DNA of 44,709 nucleotides from NCBI GenBank assembly GCA_019192455.1, contig JAHCML010000001.1:1-44709 (forward strand), read 5' to 3'. Both the position numbers and the translations under genes were made by a program. How positions within the stretch are numbered: position 1 is the stretch's first letter; each line of letters opens with the position of its first letter. Source of the stretch: Alphaproteobacteria bacterium SS10 (GTDB lineage Bacteria > Pseudomonadota > Alphaproteobacteria > TMED2). Positions 7,450-15,397 of the stretch are shown here, one piece after another. Under the pieces are notes generated by a model that did not search any database, had not been told where the DNA came from, and was given only the letters and a program-made list of their open reading frames with translations.

Positions 7450-8631
7450 TTAGGCTGCGATTCGATCAATCTCATCAAGCAGTGGTGTTAGGCCAGACAT
7501 GGGCCGACGCTTATCCAAACGCTTGGCCAGATCATGCATGCTGGACTGCCATTTCTTGGCCCCCATCGCCTTGCTCAAGATCTGCTGGTACTGATCCATA
7601 TCATCACCACGGATGATCTCGGCGATCTTGCGGTTACGCAGATTACCGGCGTTCAGGCTTTGCTCTAGATGACGTGGCATAAGCACCTGCGCACAGCCCA
7701 TGGCCAGCGCGGTTTCCAGGGTCCCCATGCCACCATGGTGTAAAAGCACAGTAGCCCGCGACAGCACCTCAGACAGCGGCGGCGGCGTATCATGGACCGT
7801 CAGGCCATTGTTGCGGAGCGCAACCCGCAACTGCTCTGGCGCATCACGAATAAACGCCTCGGCGGGGACCTTCAGATTGGCAACGGCCTGCAGCGCCTTT
7901 CGGGTATTGGCGAAGTCCGCGGCCAGATAGATGAACAGATGCGGCTTGTCCGGCATATCACGAACGGCTGGTGGCTCATCAAGTGGGCCCACCGCCTCGG
8001 TTTTCCGATGGCTGCTATAGATATCCAACTCCGGCAAGGTGGTGATGACTTGGGCATCGCCAGCGATTAGCTGACCCAGACGATCAATCGGATCCTGGCC
8101 GCGGTCCTTAAGCAGCGCATTCACTTCTTCGGTGATTTGATCAACCGGTTTAATCGGCTCCCCTTCCGGCCGCAGGGGCGGAAAGGCATCAGGCTCATGG
8201 GGCGGCACCACAAAGCCATCCCCGAAGGCTAGGAAAGGCACACGCCCACGCACCGCCATTGGCAAGATTGGGCAGTAATCACCGATTACCACATCCGGCT
8301 TAACGTGGCTGACGATGCCATCCCAGGCATCCAAAATCGGACGAAGGACATCCATACGGGCATAGCCGCAGATCGCCATGATGTCGGCATAGGTCAGGGC
8401 ACGGAAGGGTTGCCCCTTAGGAGCCAGTGAAATCTGTGGCGGGATCGGCAGCATGGGAATGCCCGCCTCCCGCACCTCATCAGCGAGGGTATGGATCGTG
8501 CGTTGGGCAATCACGGGCTCATAGCCACGTTCCTGCATCCCTTTGGCAACCGTCAGCAGGCGCCGAATATGGCCAAGACCTGCCCCCATCTCCCACGCCA
8601 ATAGCGCCTTTTTCTTACCCGGCTTTGCCAT
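7450..8631 (-). CDS. GT-B fold glycosyltransferase, UGT/MGT-like (GT1-like)
   Basis: This 393-residue protein has an N-terminal nucleotide-sugar transferase start with MGAGLGHIRRL. Near residue 300 is the motif HHGGMGTLETALAMG, followed by MPRHLEQSLNA. This resembles the C-terminal UDP-sugar-binding signature of GT1/MurG-like enzymes, where HHGG contacts the donor phosphates. No signal peptide or membrane span is seen, so it is likely cytosolic or peripheral. It converges on the exporter operon with only a 24-bp gap. It is divergent from the next glycosyltransferase at 8766, so a shared promoter region is likely. Sugar donor and acceptor are unknown; position suggests surface polysaccharide or glycoprotein glycan assembly. 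Confidence 0.8.
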   Translation of the reverse strand: MAKPGKKKALLAWEMGAGLGHIRRLLTVAKGMQERGYEPVIAQRTIHTLADEVREAGIPMLPIPPQISLAPKGQPFRALTYADIMAICGYARMDVLRPILDAWDGIVSHVKPDVVIGDYCPILPMAVRGRVPFLAFGDGFVVPPHEPDAFPPLRPEGEPIKPVDQITEEVNALLKDRGQDPIDRLGQLIAGDAQVITTLPELDIYSSHRKTEAVGPLDEPPAVRDMPDKPHLFIYLAADFANTRKALQAVANLKVPAEAFIRDAPEQLRVALRNNGLTVHDTPPPLSEVLSRATVLLHHGGMGTLETALAMGCAQVLMPRHLEQSLNAGNLRNRKIAEIIRGDDMDQYQQILSKAMGAKKWQSSMHDLAKRLDKRRPMSGLTPLLDEIDRIAA

Positions 8632-8765
8632 ATGCAGCCCGATCCCAGTCTGGGGTTAATCCGCCTTGCAACCAGCAAGGGGTTTCGCCCACTCAATTTC
8701 GTGATATCCAAGCGGCGCAGATCACCCGACACCCGGACCAAACCGGGCGAGCGACCATTACCGAC

Positions 8766-10514
8766 ATGACGAACGCCGCTCTCTATTACCATCCCGATGG
8801 CTATCGTACAGACGGGAAAAAGCTTATGGGCCGGCAAGCGGCCGGTGAAAGCTTCCTGAAAGGCTTCCTGCACTATGCCGAGGTGGATGAGCTGGTCGCG
8901 GTTTGCACCCGGAATGCCCATGCCGAAGACTTTAAGGCGTTCCGGCGTGAGGTCCTGGGCGATGCCGACACACGGCCAGCCAAGGCGATCTCTAAGAACA
9001 ATCTGAAAGACCTTGAAGCCGTTGGCACCGTGTTCTGCCCCGGCCCAGGACTTGAGGACTATGTCTGGCGTCGGCGCCGCGCGAAGAGCAACAGCTTCTC
9101 CGTCACTGGCATCACCCATACCACGGCGAGTGAGCTGGCCATGTCAGCCATTGCCGGCTTACTCACGGCCCCTGTTGAGCCGTGGGACGCACTGATCTGT
9201 ACCTCAAATGCGGTGCGCAACAGCGTTGATCGGCTGCATGAAATTTATGGGTCTTACCTGGCCGAGCGATATGGGGTGAAGCATGTCCCATGCCGCGCCC
9301 AGCTACCGGTTATCCCGCTGGGTATCTTTGCCGATGATTTTGACCTGCCCGACGATCAACGCCTGGGCCATCGCACCCGACTTCGGCAGAAGATGGGCAT
9401 CGCAGAACAAGATATCGTGGTTCTGTTCGTTGGCCGCTTGAGCTTCCATGCCAAGGCAAACCCAGCCCCGATGCTGATCGCGCTTGAGCAGACGGTGAAG
9501 TCACTCGCCCCGGGCGTCCGGCTGCACCTGATCCAATCCGGTTGGTTTGCTAATGACGCCATTGAACGAGCCTTTAGGGAGGCGAACAAAACCTTCGCAC
9601 CCTCCGTTGTTCATCACCTCGTTAATGGCCGCGACCCGGATTATCGGGCCAATGCCTGGCATGCCTCAGATATCTTCTGCTCCCTCTCAGACAATATCCA
9701 AGAGACCTTTGGCCTAACCCCGGTTGAGGCGATGGCGGCACAGCTGCCGCTCGTCGTGACTGATTGGAACGGCTACCGCGATACCATTCCCCATGGTGAG
9801 GCAGGGTTCCGGATCGCGACCGTGCTACCAGACCGGGAAGCAGGCCTAGCCTTTGCTGACCGATATGAGGACGGCACGATCTCATACGACCGGTATTGCG
9901 CTGAAAGCTCCATGGCGACGGCGGTTGATATTCGCCAGACCACCGAGGCCTTCACCACCCTGGCCAATGATCCGGACAAGCGGAAGGCGATGGGCCAAGC
10001 TGGCCGCAAGCGAGTTCGTGATCACTATGATTGGCGCGTTGTGGTGCGCCAGTACCAGGAACTATGGACCGAGCTTGCAGCACGCCGGGCGAAGAGCGAA
10101 GCGCCAGACAGCAAACCAACGAAGCCGGACCCTGAGCATATGGAGCTTTGGGGGCATCCAACGCGCCCGAACCCATTCCATATGTTTGCCGGTTACCCAA
10201 CCCACCAGCTATCGCCTAAAACGCGGCTACACACCGGCCACATGGATACCAATGTGCTCCGGAACGCTAGCAAATCGATCATTCTGAGCGTCGATAACTC
10301 GCCCTATGTCGGGCCGAGTCAGCTTGGGCAAAACATCTTCAATCAGGTGCGACATGCCGGTGATGCTGGCGTCACCTTAGAAGAGATTTACGCCGCCAAC
10401 GCCGATAAGGATCGGGCGATGGCAACCACCACCACTGGCTGGTTGCTGAAGATCGGTGCACTAAGGGTTGAAGAGGCCGCCCTCACCGTTCCAGAGGGCA
10501 GCACGGGACCTTAA
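8766..10514 (+). CDS. Glycosyltransferase family 4-like protein with a C-terminal extension
   Basis: This 582-residue protein carries a GT-B retaining transferase core in residues 1-440. It has VVLFVGRL (218-224) and the E-x7-E type motif in QETFGLTPVEAMA (E313, E321), which binds the donor nucleotide sugar. Residues 450-582 lie beyond the usual GT4 length and contain a compact segment around VTLEEIYAANADKDRAM that I do not recognise. The frame is open back to 8427, but that would overlap the divergent gene at 7450-8631. The conserved-looking sequence begins at the ATG at 8766, so that start was chosen. It lies in the polysaccharide locus and ends at a hairpin shared with the convergent gene at 10528. 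Substrate unknown. Confidence 0.85.
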   Translation: MTNAALYYHPDGYRTDGKKLMGRQAAGESFLKGFLHYAEVDELVAVCTRNAHAEDFKAFRREVLGDADTRPAKAISKNNLKDLEAVGTVFCPGPGLEDYVWRRRRAKSNSFSVTGITHTTASELAMSAIAGLLTAPVEPWDALICTSNAVRNSVDRLHEIYGSYLAERYGVKHVPCRAQLPVIPLGIFADDFDLPDDQRLGHRTRLRQKMGIAEQDIVVLFVGRLSFHAKANPAPMLIALEQTVKSLAPGVRLHLIQSGWFANDAIERAFREANKTFAPSVVHHLVNGRDPDYRANAWHASDIFCSLSDNIQETFGLTPVEAMAAQLPLVVTDWNGYRDTIPHGEAGFRIATVLPDREAGLAFADRYEDGTISYDRYCAESSMATAVDIRQTTEAFTTLANDPDKRKAMGQAGRKRVRDHYDWRVVVRQYQELWTELAARRAKSEAPDSKPTKPDPEHMELWGHPTRPNPFHMFAGYPTHQLSPKTRLHTGHMDTNVLRNASKSIILSVDNSPYVGPSQLGQNIFNQVRHAGDAGVTLEEIYAANADKDRAMATTTTGWLLKIGALRVEEAALTVPEGSTGP

Positions 10515-10542
10515 AAACAGAGGTCGTTTAAGCGACTTTTTT
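10513..10542. terminator. Probable bidirectional terminator between convergent glycosyltransferase genes
   Basis: GTCGT-TTAA-GCGAC (10523-10536, one G:U pair) is followed on the plus strand by six T (537-542). On the minus strand it is followed after a few bases by the T run complementary to A513-517. The stem is short, and it overlaps the last codons of the minus-strand gene, so the call is moderate. Confidence 0.5.
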
Positions 10543-11820
10543 CTGCTTCTTCGGCTTCTCAAAGACGGGCTTACCCGGCTCCCATTTGGGGCTGTTCATC
10601 ACCGGGCGATGACCATTGACCAGGTTCTTGATCAGCGTGATCTGCGCAGCCATGCATTTCTCAAGATCGTAGTTGTCGAGAATGGTCTGACGCGCAGCAT
10701 CCCGAACATCCTGCATCCGGTCTGGGTGTTCCATAACCCGCACGACCTGCTCAACCACCTCATCCGGCTTGAAGAAGTCGACCATCAGGCCGTTCTCACC
10801 GTCGCGGATAACCTCCTGAACGGGCGCTGTGTTTGAGCCAATAATCAGGCAACCGCTAGCCATGGCCTCCATCATCGACCAAGACAGGACGAACGGGTAG
10901 GTCAGGTAGATATGCGCCGATGAGATCTGCAGCACATTGACGAACTTGTCATATGGCACGGCATCGAGGAAATGCGCCCGCTCAAGATCGATTGGGGTTT
11001 CTTTCAGCACCTTTTCCTTCCAGGTGCCGCCCTCTTTTGGCTTACGGCCATAGCTGACGCCATCGGCGCCGACCACCACCACCTGGGCTTGCGGCCGTTC
11101 CTTCTGGATCTTCTGCACGGCCTCAACAAATTGCGGGAAACCGCGATAGGGCTCGAGGTTCCTGGCAACATATGTCACCACCTCATCCTTACGGCTCAAC
11201 ACCTGTCCATTCGGCAGGGTAAAGGTGGCGTCAGGATTTGGCTGGCAGGCCTTGGTATCTACGCCATCATGGATGACGGATACCTTGTAATGATATTCGG
11301 CCGGGTTCTGCTGGTACTGCCAATAAGTTGGCGACATGCCAGCATCCGCCGACTCCAACGACATGAAGTTGACGATGTTCTTCGTCCGGATCCGACAGCG
11401 ATCATCAACGGACACGTTCTCATCTGGTGAGAAACCAACATCGGCACCGTCAGCGTGATAGTAAAATTCGAAATAGTTAAGCAGCGGGACATTCGGGAAA
11501 ATGTCCTTCACATACAGCGCCTCACCCCAGCCTGGATGAGCAACGATCACGTCCGGGGTAAACCCCTTCTCCTTAATCGAGATGCAGGCACGGGCAACTT
11601 GCTGGCCGTGCAAGATGCCGTTTTCAGCCAGGCGTAGATAGTTGTGGGTCTGGTCCCCTGCCTCACGCTTGGGCTTGTAAACCACATGGGTACAGCCAGG
11701 AATGCGGCGGTCGTTGCGCTTCCCGATGAAGTACACCTCGTTCTTCTTATTCGCGGCCAGACGCTTCGCGATGTGCTTGTATTGGCCTGGGCAGTTTTGG
11801 TGGATGAACAGGATGCGCAT
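10528..11820 (-). CDS. Glycosyltransferase family 4-like protein
   Basis: This 430-residue protein begins MRILFIHQNCPGQYKHIAKRL, a typical GT-B N-terminus (Glyco_trans_4-like). The C-terminal donor domain starts around VVTYVARNLEPYRGF. A later segment, LSWSMMEAMASGCLIIGSN followed by APVQEVI and NGLMVDFF, occupies the position of the usual nucleotide-sugar-binding helix. The last ~20 residues are lysine-rich (EKPKKQKKVA), suggesting a basic tail that could touch the membrane. It is encoded opposite to its neighbours: convergent with the GT at 8766 and divergent from the GT at 12004. It probably acts in assembly of the same surface glycan. Specificity cannot be told from sequence. Confidence 0.85.
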   Translation of the reverse strand: MRILFIHQNCPGQYKHIAKRLAANKKNEVYFIGKRNDRRIPGCTHVVYKPKREAGDQTHNYLRLAENGILHGQQVARACISIKEKGFTPDVIVAHPGWGEALYVKDIFPNVPLLNYFEFYYHADGADVGFSPDENVSVDDRCRIRTKNIVNFMSLESADAGMSPTYWQYQQNPAEYHYKVSVIHDGVDTKACQPNPDATFTLPNGQVLSRKDEVVTYVARNLEPYRGFPQFVEAVQKIQKERPQAQVVVVGADGVSYGRKPKEGGTWKEKVLKETPIDLERAHFLDAVPYDKFVNVLQISSAHIYLTYPFVLSWSMMEAMASGCLIIGSNTAPVQEVIRDGENGLMVDFFKPDEVVEQVVRVMEHPDRMQDVRDAARQTILDNYDLEKCMAAQITLIKNLVNGHRPVMNSPKWEPGKPVFEKPKKQKKVA

Positions 11821-12003
11821 AGCGGTGACTGTCAGCTAGTTTGGTAAGAAGGGACCAAGATCATCAGCCGCAATGTTAGGGCTGGACCGATTGGCCAGTA
11901 GCTTGATAGTCGGTGCACACCCAAAGCCGCAACCCTGTTCCAGCGCATAGCAACCTCTCCTGGGGTTAAAGCGCGGATTTTTTCACGAACTGAGCGCGAA
12001 CCC
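11821..12003. promoter_or_regulatory. Divergent promoter region between two glycosyltransferase genes
   Basis: This 183-bp spacer lies between a minus-strand GT (start 11820) and the plus-strand GT operon (GTG start 12004). It must serve both directions, but no clear -35/-10 pair or dyad was identified. Confidence 0.35.
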
Positions 12004-13263
12004 GTGTCGTCATCCCCACCGGATACCGTCAATCAGGCAGAAACCACACCAACGGATCACCCTGGTGATGAGCTGCAGCTGCGTGGTGCCGGTCGCAAGC
12101 TCCTCTTCGTGATTACTGAGGATTGGTTCTTCTATTCCCACTTCATGCCGATGGCACAGGCAGCGATTGATGCGGGCTATACCGTGGCCGTTGCCGCGCG
12201 ATACACGGACCATCGTAACGCGCTTGAGAAGATTGGGATCACCAGCTTTGAGCTGTCGTTGGATCGGGGACGTTTGAACCCTTTTGGTGCCGTCACCCTC
12301 ATCTTCAGACTGTTCAGCCTATATCGGCGTCTGAAACCGGATGTGGTTCATCATATCTCCCTGAAACCGGTGGTTCTAGGGTCCCTCGCCGCCCGCCTGG
12401 CAGCTGTTCCGGTGATGGTGAACGCCGTGACGGGATTTGGCTTCCTCTTCACCAGTACTGACAAGCGCTTCGGCTATTTGCGCTGGATTGTTGGTTGGAT
12501 GCTGCGCCGGACGGTGGGCGCCCCCAGCAGCTTTGTCCTACTGGAAAACGAGGATGATGCCAAAGCGCTGACCCAGCAGGGCATTGATGCCGGGCGCATT
12601 ACCATTGTCGGTGGTGCTGGCGTTGACCCAGAGGCTTTCCCGGCCATGCCACTTGCGATGGAAAACGCGGCAGCTGAAGAGGGCCAACCGCTAAAGCTGG
12701 CGCTCGTCGCCCGCATGCTTTGGTCCAAAGGGATCGATGTGGCCGTGGCCGCCACCAAAAAGGCTTGGGATGCCGGCGCCAGTGTTGAGCTGACCCTGGT
12801 TGGTGCACCGGACCCGTTGAACCCAGCCGCCATCCCGGAAGACCAATTGGAAGAATGGGACGATGAGCCTGGCATCATCTGGGCTGGCCGCCGGGATGAT
12901 ATCGTTGCCGTCTGGGGGGCTGCCGATATCGCCCTACTCCCGTCCCGTGGCGGTGAGGGCTTACCTAGAAGCTTGATTGAAGCGGCAGCCTGTGGCCGTG
13001 CACTATTGACCACAAGCGTCCCCGGCTGCCGGGAGATCGTGGTTGAGGGTGAGACCGGCCATCTGGTGCCACCCAACGATGTTGATGCGCTGACCAATGT
13101 GATTGTAGCCCTGGCCGCCGAACCTGGGCGGGCGATTGAGATGGGCAAAGCCTCACGCCAGCATTTTGAGACACGGTTTACCGAGGCGCATGTGACCGGC
13201 AGCTTGTTGGACCTGTACGACCAGGCCACCAGCTGGGCCGTTCAGGCAGGGCGGCTATCATGA
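12004..13263 (+). CDS. Glycosyltransferase family 4, PglA/WbpX-like
   Basis: This 419-residue cytosolic GT-B enzyme has an N-terminal acceptor domain from about residue 30 (KLLFVITEDWFFYSHFMPMA) with DVVHHISLKPV and VNAVTGFGFLF. This arrangement is seen in transferases that add the second sugar to undecaprenyl-diphosphate-linked intermediates. The donor domain has ALVARMLWSKGIDVA and PSRGGEGLPRSLIEAAACG, the E-x7-E-type region. The start is a GTG at 12004; no ATG exists before the conserved part. Its stop overlaps the next gene's start by 4 bases (ATGA), so the two are translationally coupled. It probably acts right after the sugar-1-phosphate transferase encoded next. Confidence 0.88.
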   Translation: MSSSPPDTVNQAETTPTDHPGDELQLRGAGRKLLFVITEDWFFYSHFMPMAQAAIDAGYTVAVAARYTDHRNALEKIGITSFELSLDRGRLNPFGAVTLIFRLFSLYRRLKPDVVHHISLKPVVLGSLAARLAAVPVMVNAVTGFGFLFTSTDKRFGYLRWIVGWMLRRTVGAPSSFVLLENEDDAKALTQQGIDAGRITIVGGAGVDPEAFPAMPLAMENAAAEEGQPLKLALVARMLWSKGIDVAVAATKKAWDAGASVELTLVGAPDPLNPAAIPEDQLEEWDDEPGIIWAGRRDDIVAVWGAADIALLPSRGGEGLPRSLIEAAACGRALLTTSVPGCREIVVEGETGHLVPPNDVDALTNVIVALAAEPGRAIEMGKASRQHFETRFTEAHVTGSLLDLYDQATSWAVQAGRLS

Positions 13264-14339
13264 GCGCACTGACAATCGACCTAAAGGACCTGGTCGCGGC
13301 CTATGACCCCGTTGCTTTTGCCTTGGTTGTCTTTGCTGTCTTCCTTGGTGCGGCTTTTGCCGGGCGATTGGCCACTGGTTTTGTCCTAACCCGCCTTCGC
13401 CGCCAAGACATCCTGGACCATCCCAATGAGCGTTCAAGTCATGAGGCACCAACCCCAAGGGGTGGTGGCTGGGGCATCCTGCTGGTTGCCTTTCCCATCT
13501 GGATTATTGGCTTCACCTTAAGCGGCATGGTTGAGGAGGGTACGTTCCTCATGTTCGGTGCGGCACTTCTCGCCGCCGTGTCATGGATTGATGACCTCCG
13601 TACCATCTCAGCGAAACATCGGTTAGCGGTTCAGATCGTTGCGGTTCTGATCGGCCTCATTGCCCTCGCCCCTTTTGGCCCAGTGACCCAGGGATTCCTG
13701 CCACTTTGGGCGGATCGTGTTCTGGTGGCGATTGCCTGGCTTTGGTTCCTTAACCTCTACAATTTCATGGACGGCATTGATGGCCTGGCGGGTGTTCAGA
13801 CCACCTGTGTTGGTGCCGGCATTGCCGCTGTGATCATTGGCCATCCTTTGCTCGCCATCTCACTGCCAACCTATGCCTGGATGGCGGCTGGTATGGCCGG
13901 GGCCGCTGCGGGTTTTTTGATGCTGAATTGGCATCCCGCCAAGTTGTTCATGGGAGATGTGGGCTCGGTACCCATCGGCTTCCTACTTGCCTGGATGTTG
14001 TTTGCCCTGGCGGCCAGCGGCCATCTACTCGCGGCCATCATCCTGCCGCTCTATTTTTGTGTTGATGCCACCTACACGCTGCTGCGCCGGATATCCCAAG
14101 GCAAGCGCCCTTGGGAAGCGCATCGGGAGCATTTCTATCAGCGGGCGGTTCAACGCGGTCTCGACCATGCCACGGTTAGCTATATCGTCTTATTCGGCAA
14201 CATCCTGCTGATGCTGCTGGCAATGGCCTCGAAGCAGTTTGGGATCATCTGCCTAGCCGCCGCTGTCTTGGTTGTCCTCGGCACTATTTTGACCATGCGC
14301 CTCTTCCCGCCACAAACCACGCCACCCAGCGGGATGTGA
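13260..14339 (+). CDS. Polyprenyl-phosphate sugar-1-phosphate transferase, WecA/WbpL/WreU-like
   Basis: This 359-residue multi-pass membrane enzyme of the MraY/WecA (GT4-like PNPT) family would transfer a HexNAc-1-phosphate from UDP to undecaprenyl phosphate, the first step of a lipid-linked glycan. Visible motifs are WIDDLRT (Asp111-Asp112), NFMDGIDGLAG (168-178), NWHPAKLFMGDVGS (223-236) and EAHREHFYQRAV near residue 290, the histidine-rich cytoplasmic loop. About ten hydrophobic segments are present. It overlaps the upstream GT by 4 bases and is followed after 4 bases by an epimerase gene, so it sits mid-operon. With the WbpV-like and WbpM-like neighbours, the substrate may be a 6-deoxy-HexNAc such as QuiNAc or FucNAc (inference). 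Confidence 0.92.
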   Translation: MSALTIDLKDLVAAYDPVAFALVVFAVFLGAAFAGRLATGFVLTRLRRQDILDHPNERSSHEAPTPRGGGWGILLVAFPIWIIGFTLSGMVEEGTFLMFGAALLAAVSWIDDLRTISAKHRLAVQIVAVLIGLIALAPFGPVTQGFLPLWADRVLVAIAWLWFLNLYNFMDGIDGLAGVQTTCVGAGIAAVIIGHPLLAISLPTYAWMAAGMAGAAAGFLMLNWHPAKLFMGDVGSVPIGFLLAWMLFALAASGHLLAAIILPLYFCVDATYTLLRRISQGKRPWEAHREHFYQRAVQRGLDHATVSYIVLFGNILLMLLAMASKQFGIICLAAAVLVVLGTILTMRLFPPQTTPPSGM

Positions 14340-14343
14340 GCCA

Positions 14344-15333
14344 ATGAGCGTCGCCCAAAGGGTCCTCGTTACCGGCGCCAATGGCTTCATCGGCCAGGCC
14401 TTGCTGCCCCTCCTCATTGAAGAAGGTTTTGATGTGGTCGCTGGCACCCGCAACGGCGCCGCCGTTAATGGCAGCACTGGCGGACTAGCGCTCGGGGATA
14501 TGGCGGATGCAAACTGGAGTGCACCCGAGCTGGACGGCATCAACTCCGTAGTGCATCTGGCAGCCATCGCACACCGTACGGGCGTGGATGCACAGGCCTA
14601 TGAGCAGGTAAATGCCCAAGCGCCAATTCGCCTTGCCGAGGCAGCAGCGGTGGCAAACTGTGATCGCTTCATCTTCTTAAGCACGGCCAAGGTTTTGGGC
14701 GATGTAAGCCCACCCGGCGGCGCCTTTACCGATCAGTCCGCCCCCAACCCGCCAGATGATTATGCGAAGGCAAAACTGGCGGCGGAGACGCAGATCGAAG
14801 CCGTCGCTCGCAACACCGATATGACCGCGATCAGCCTACGGCCGCCGCTGGTTCATGGACCCAAACCATCGGGCAATCTGGCCAAGTTGATAGCGGTGAT
14901 AAACCAGGGCGGCGTCTCTCCCCTCCGCCTCCCCCTGCCCCTTGGGAACACAGCGAACCACCGTAGCCTAATTGGCCGTGAGAGCCTGTGCCGGGCCATT
15001 GTCATGGCCTTGAAACACCCCGCGCCAACAGCTGGGCGGTACCTCTTCGCCGATCAACCCGCGATCAGTACGTCCGATCTGCTTAAAGCCCTAGCCGCGG
15101 GCCTAGGCAAATCAGCACCGCTGATCAACTTCTCACCAAGGCTTCTCGACACAATTCTGCGGCTGCTTGGACGTGGTGGGATGAGTGATCGGCTGCTAGG
15201 CAATTTCGTGGTCGAGAGCGATGGTTTCCAACAGCATTATGGTTGGGAACCTGATGCTGATACGATTGCAGCGCTAAAGAGCATGGCTGCCGAACAAGCC
15301 CAGCACTTGCAAAACCAAGGCGCGGACCGCTAA
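14344..15333 (+). CDS. NAD-dependent epimerase/dehydratase, WbpV/WreQ-like 4-keto-sugar reductase candidate
   Basis: This 329-residue short-chain dehydrogenase has an N-terminal Rossmann fold with GANGFIG (11-17) and catalytic Ser113 and Y140-xxx-K144 (YAKAK). The middle carries the SLRPPLVHGP segment usual in nucleotide-sugar epimerases and reductases. Its place between a WbpL-like transferase and a WbpM-like 4,6-dehydratase matches loci where WbpV/WreQ reduces UDP-4-keto-6-deoxy-GlcNAc to UDP-QuiNAc or the Fuc epimer. The family is certain; the exact reaction is inferred from context, and a plain UDP-sugar 4-epimerase remains possible. It starts 4 bases after the preceding stop. Confidence 0.85.
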   Translation: MSVAQRVLVTGANGFIGQALLPLLIEEGFDVVAGTRNGAAVNGSTGGLALGDMADANWSAPELDGINSVVHLAAIAHRTGVDAQAYEQVNAQAPIRLAEAAAVANCDRFIFLSTAKVLGDVSPPGGAFTDQSAPNPPDDYAKAKLAAETQIEAVARNTDMTAISLRPPLVHGPKPSGNLAKLIAVINQGGVSPLRLPLPLGNTANHRSLIGRESLCRAIVMALKHPAPTAGRYLFADQPAISTSDLLKALAAGLGKSAPLINFSPRLLDTILRLLGRGGMSDRLLGNFVVESDGFQQHYGWEPDADTIAALKSMAAEQAQHLQNQGADR

Positions 15334-15397
15334 ACCCACGGTCAATTGCGGTCGCCCTGGCAACCTATCAGATGACATATCTGGCGACATACAAGGC

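Noticed and set aside
8427-8765. Upstream extension of the GT4-like gene to 8427
   Set aside because: It would overlap the divergent glycosyltransferase gene by about 200 bases and adds low-complexity, unconserved-looking sequence. The ATG at 8766 is a better start.
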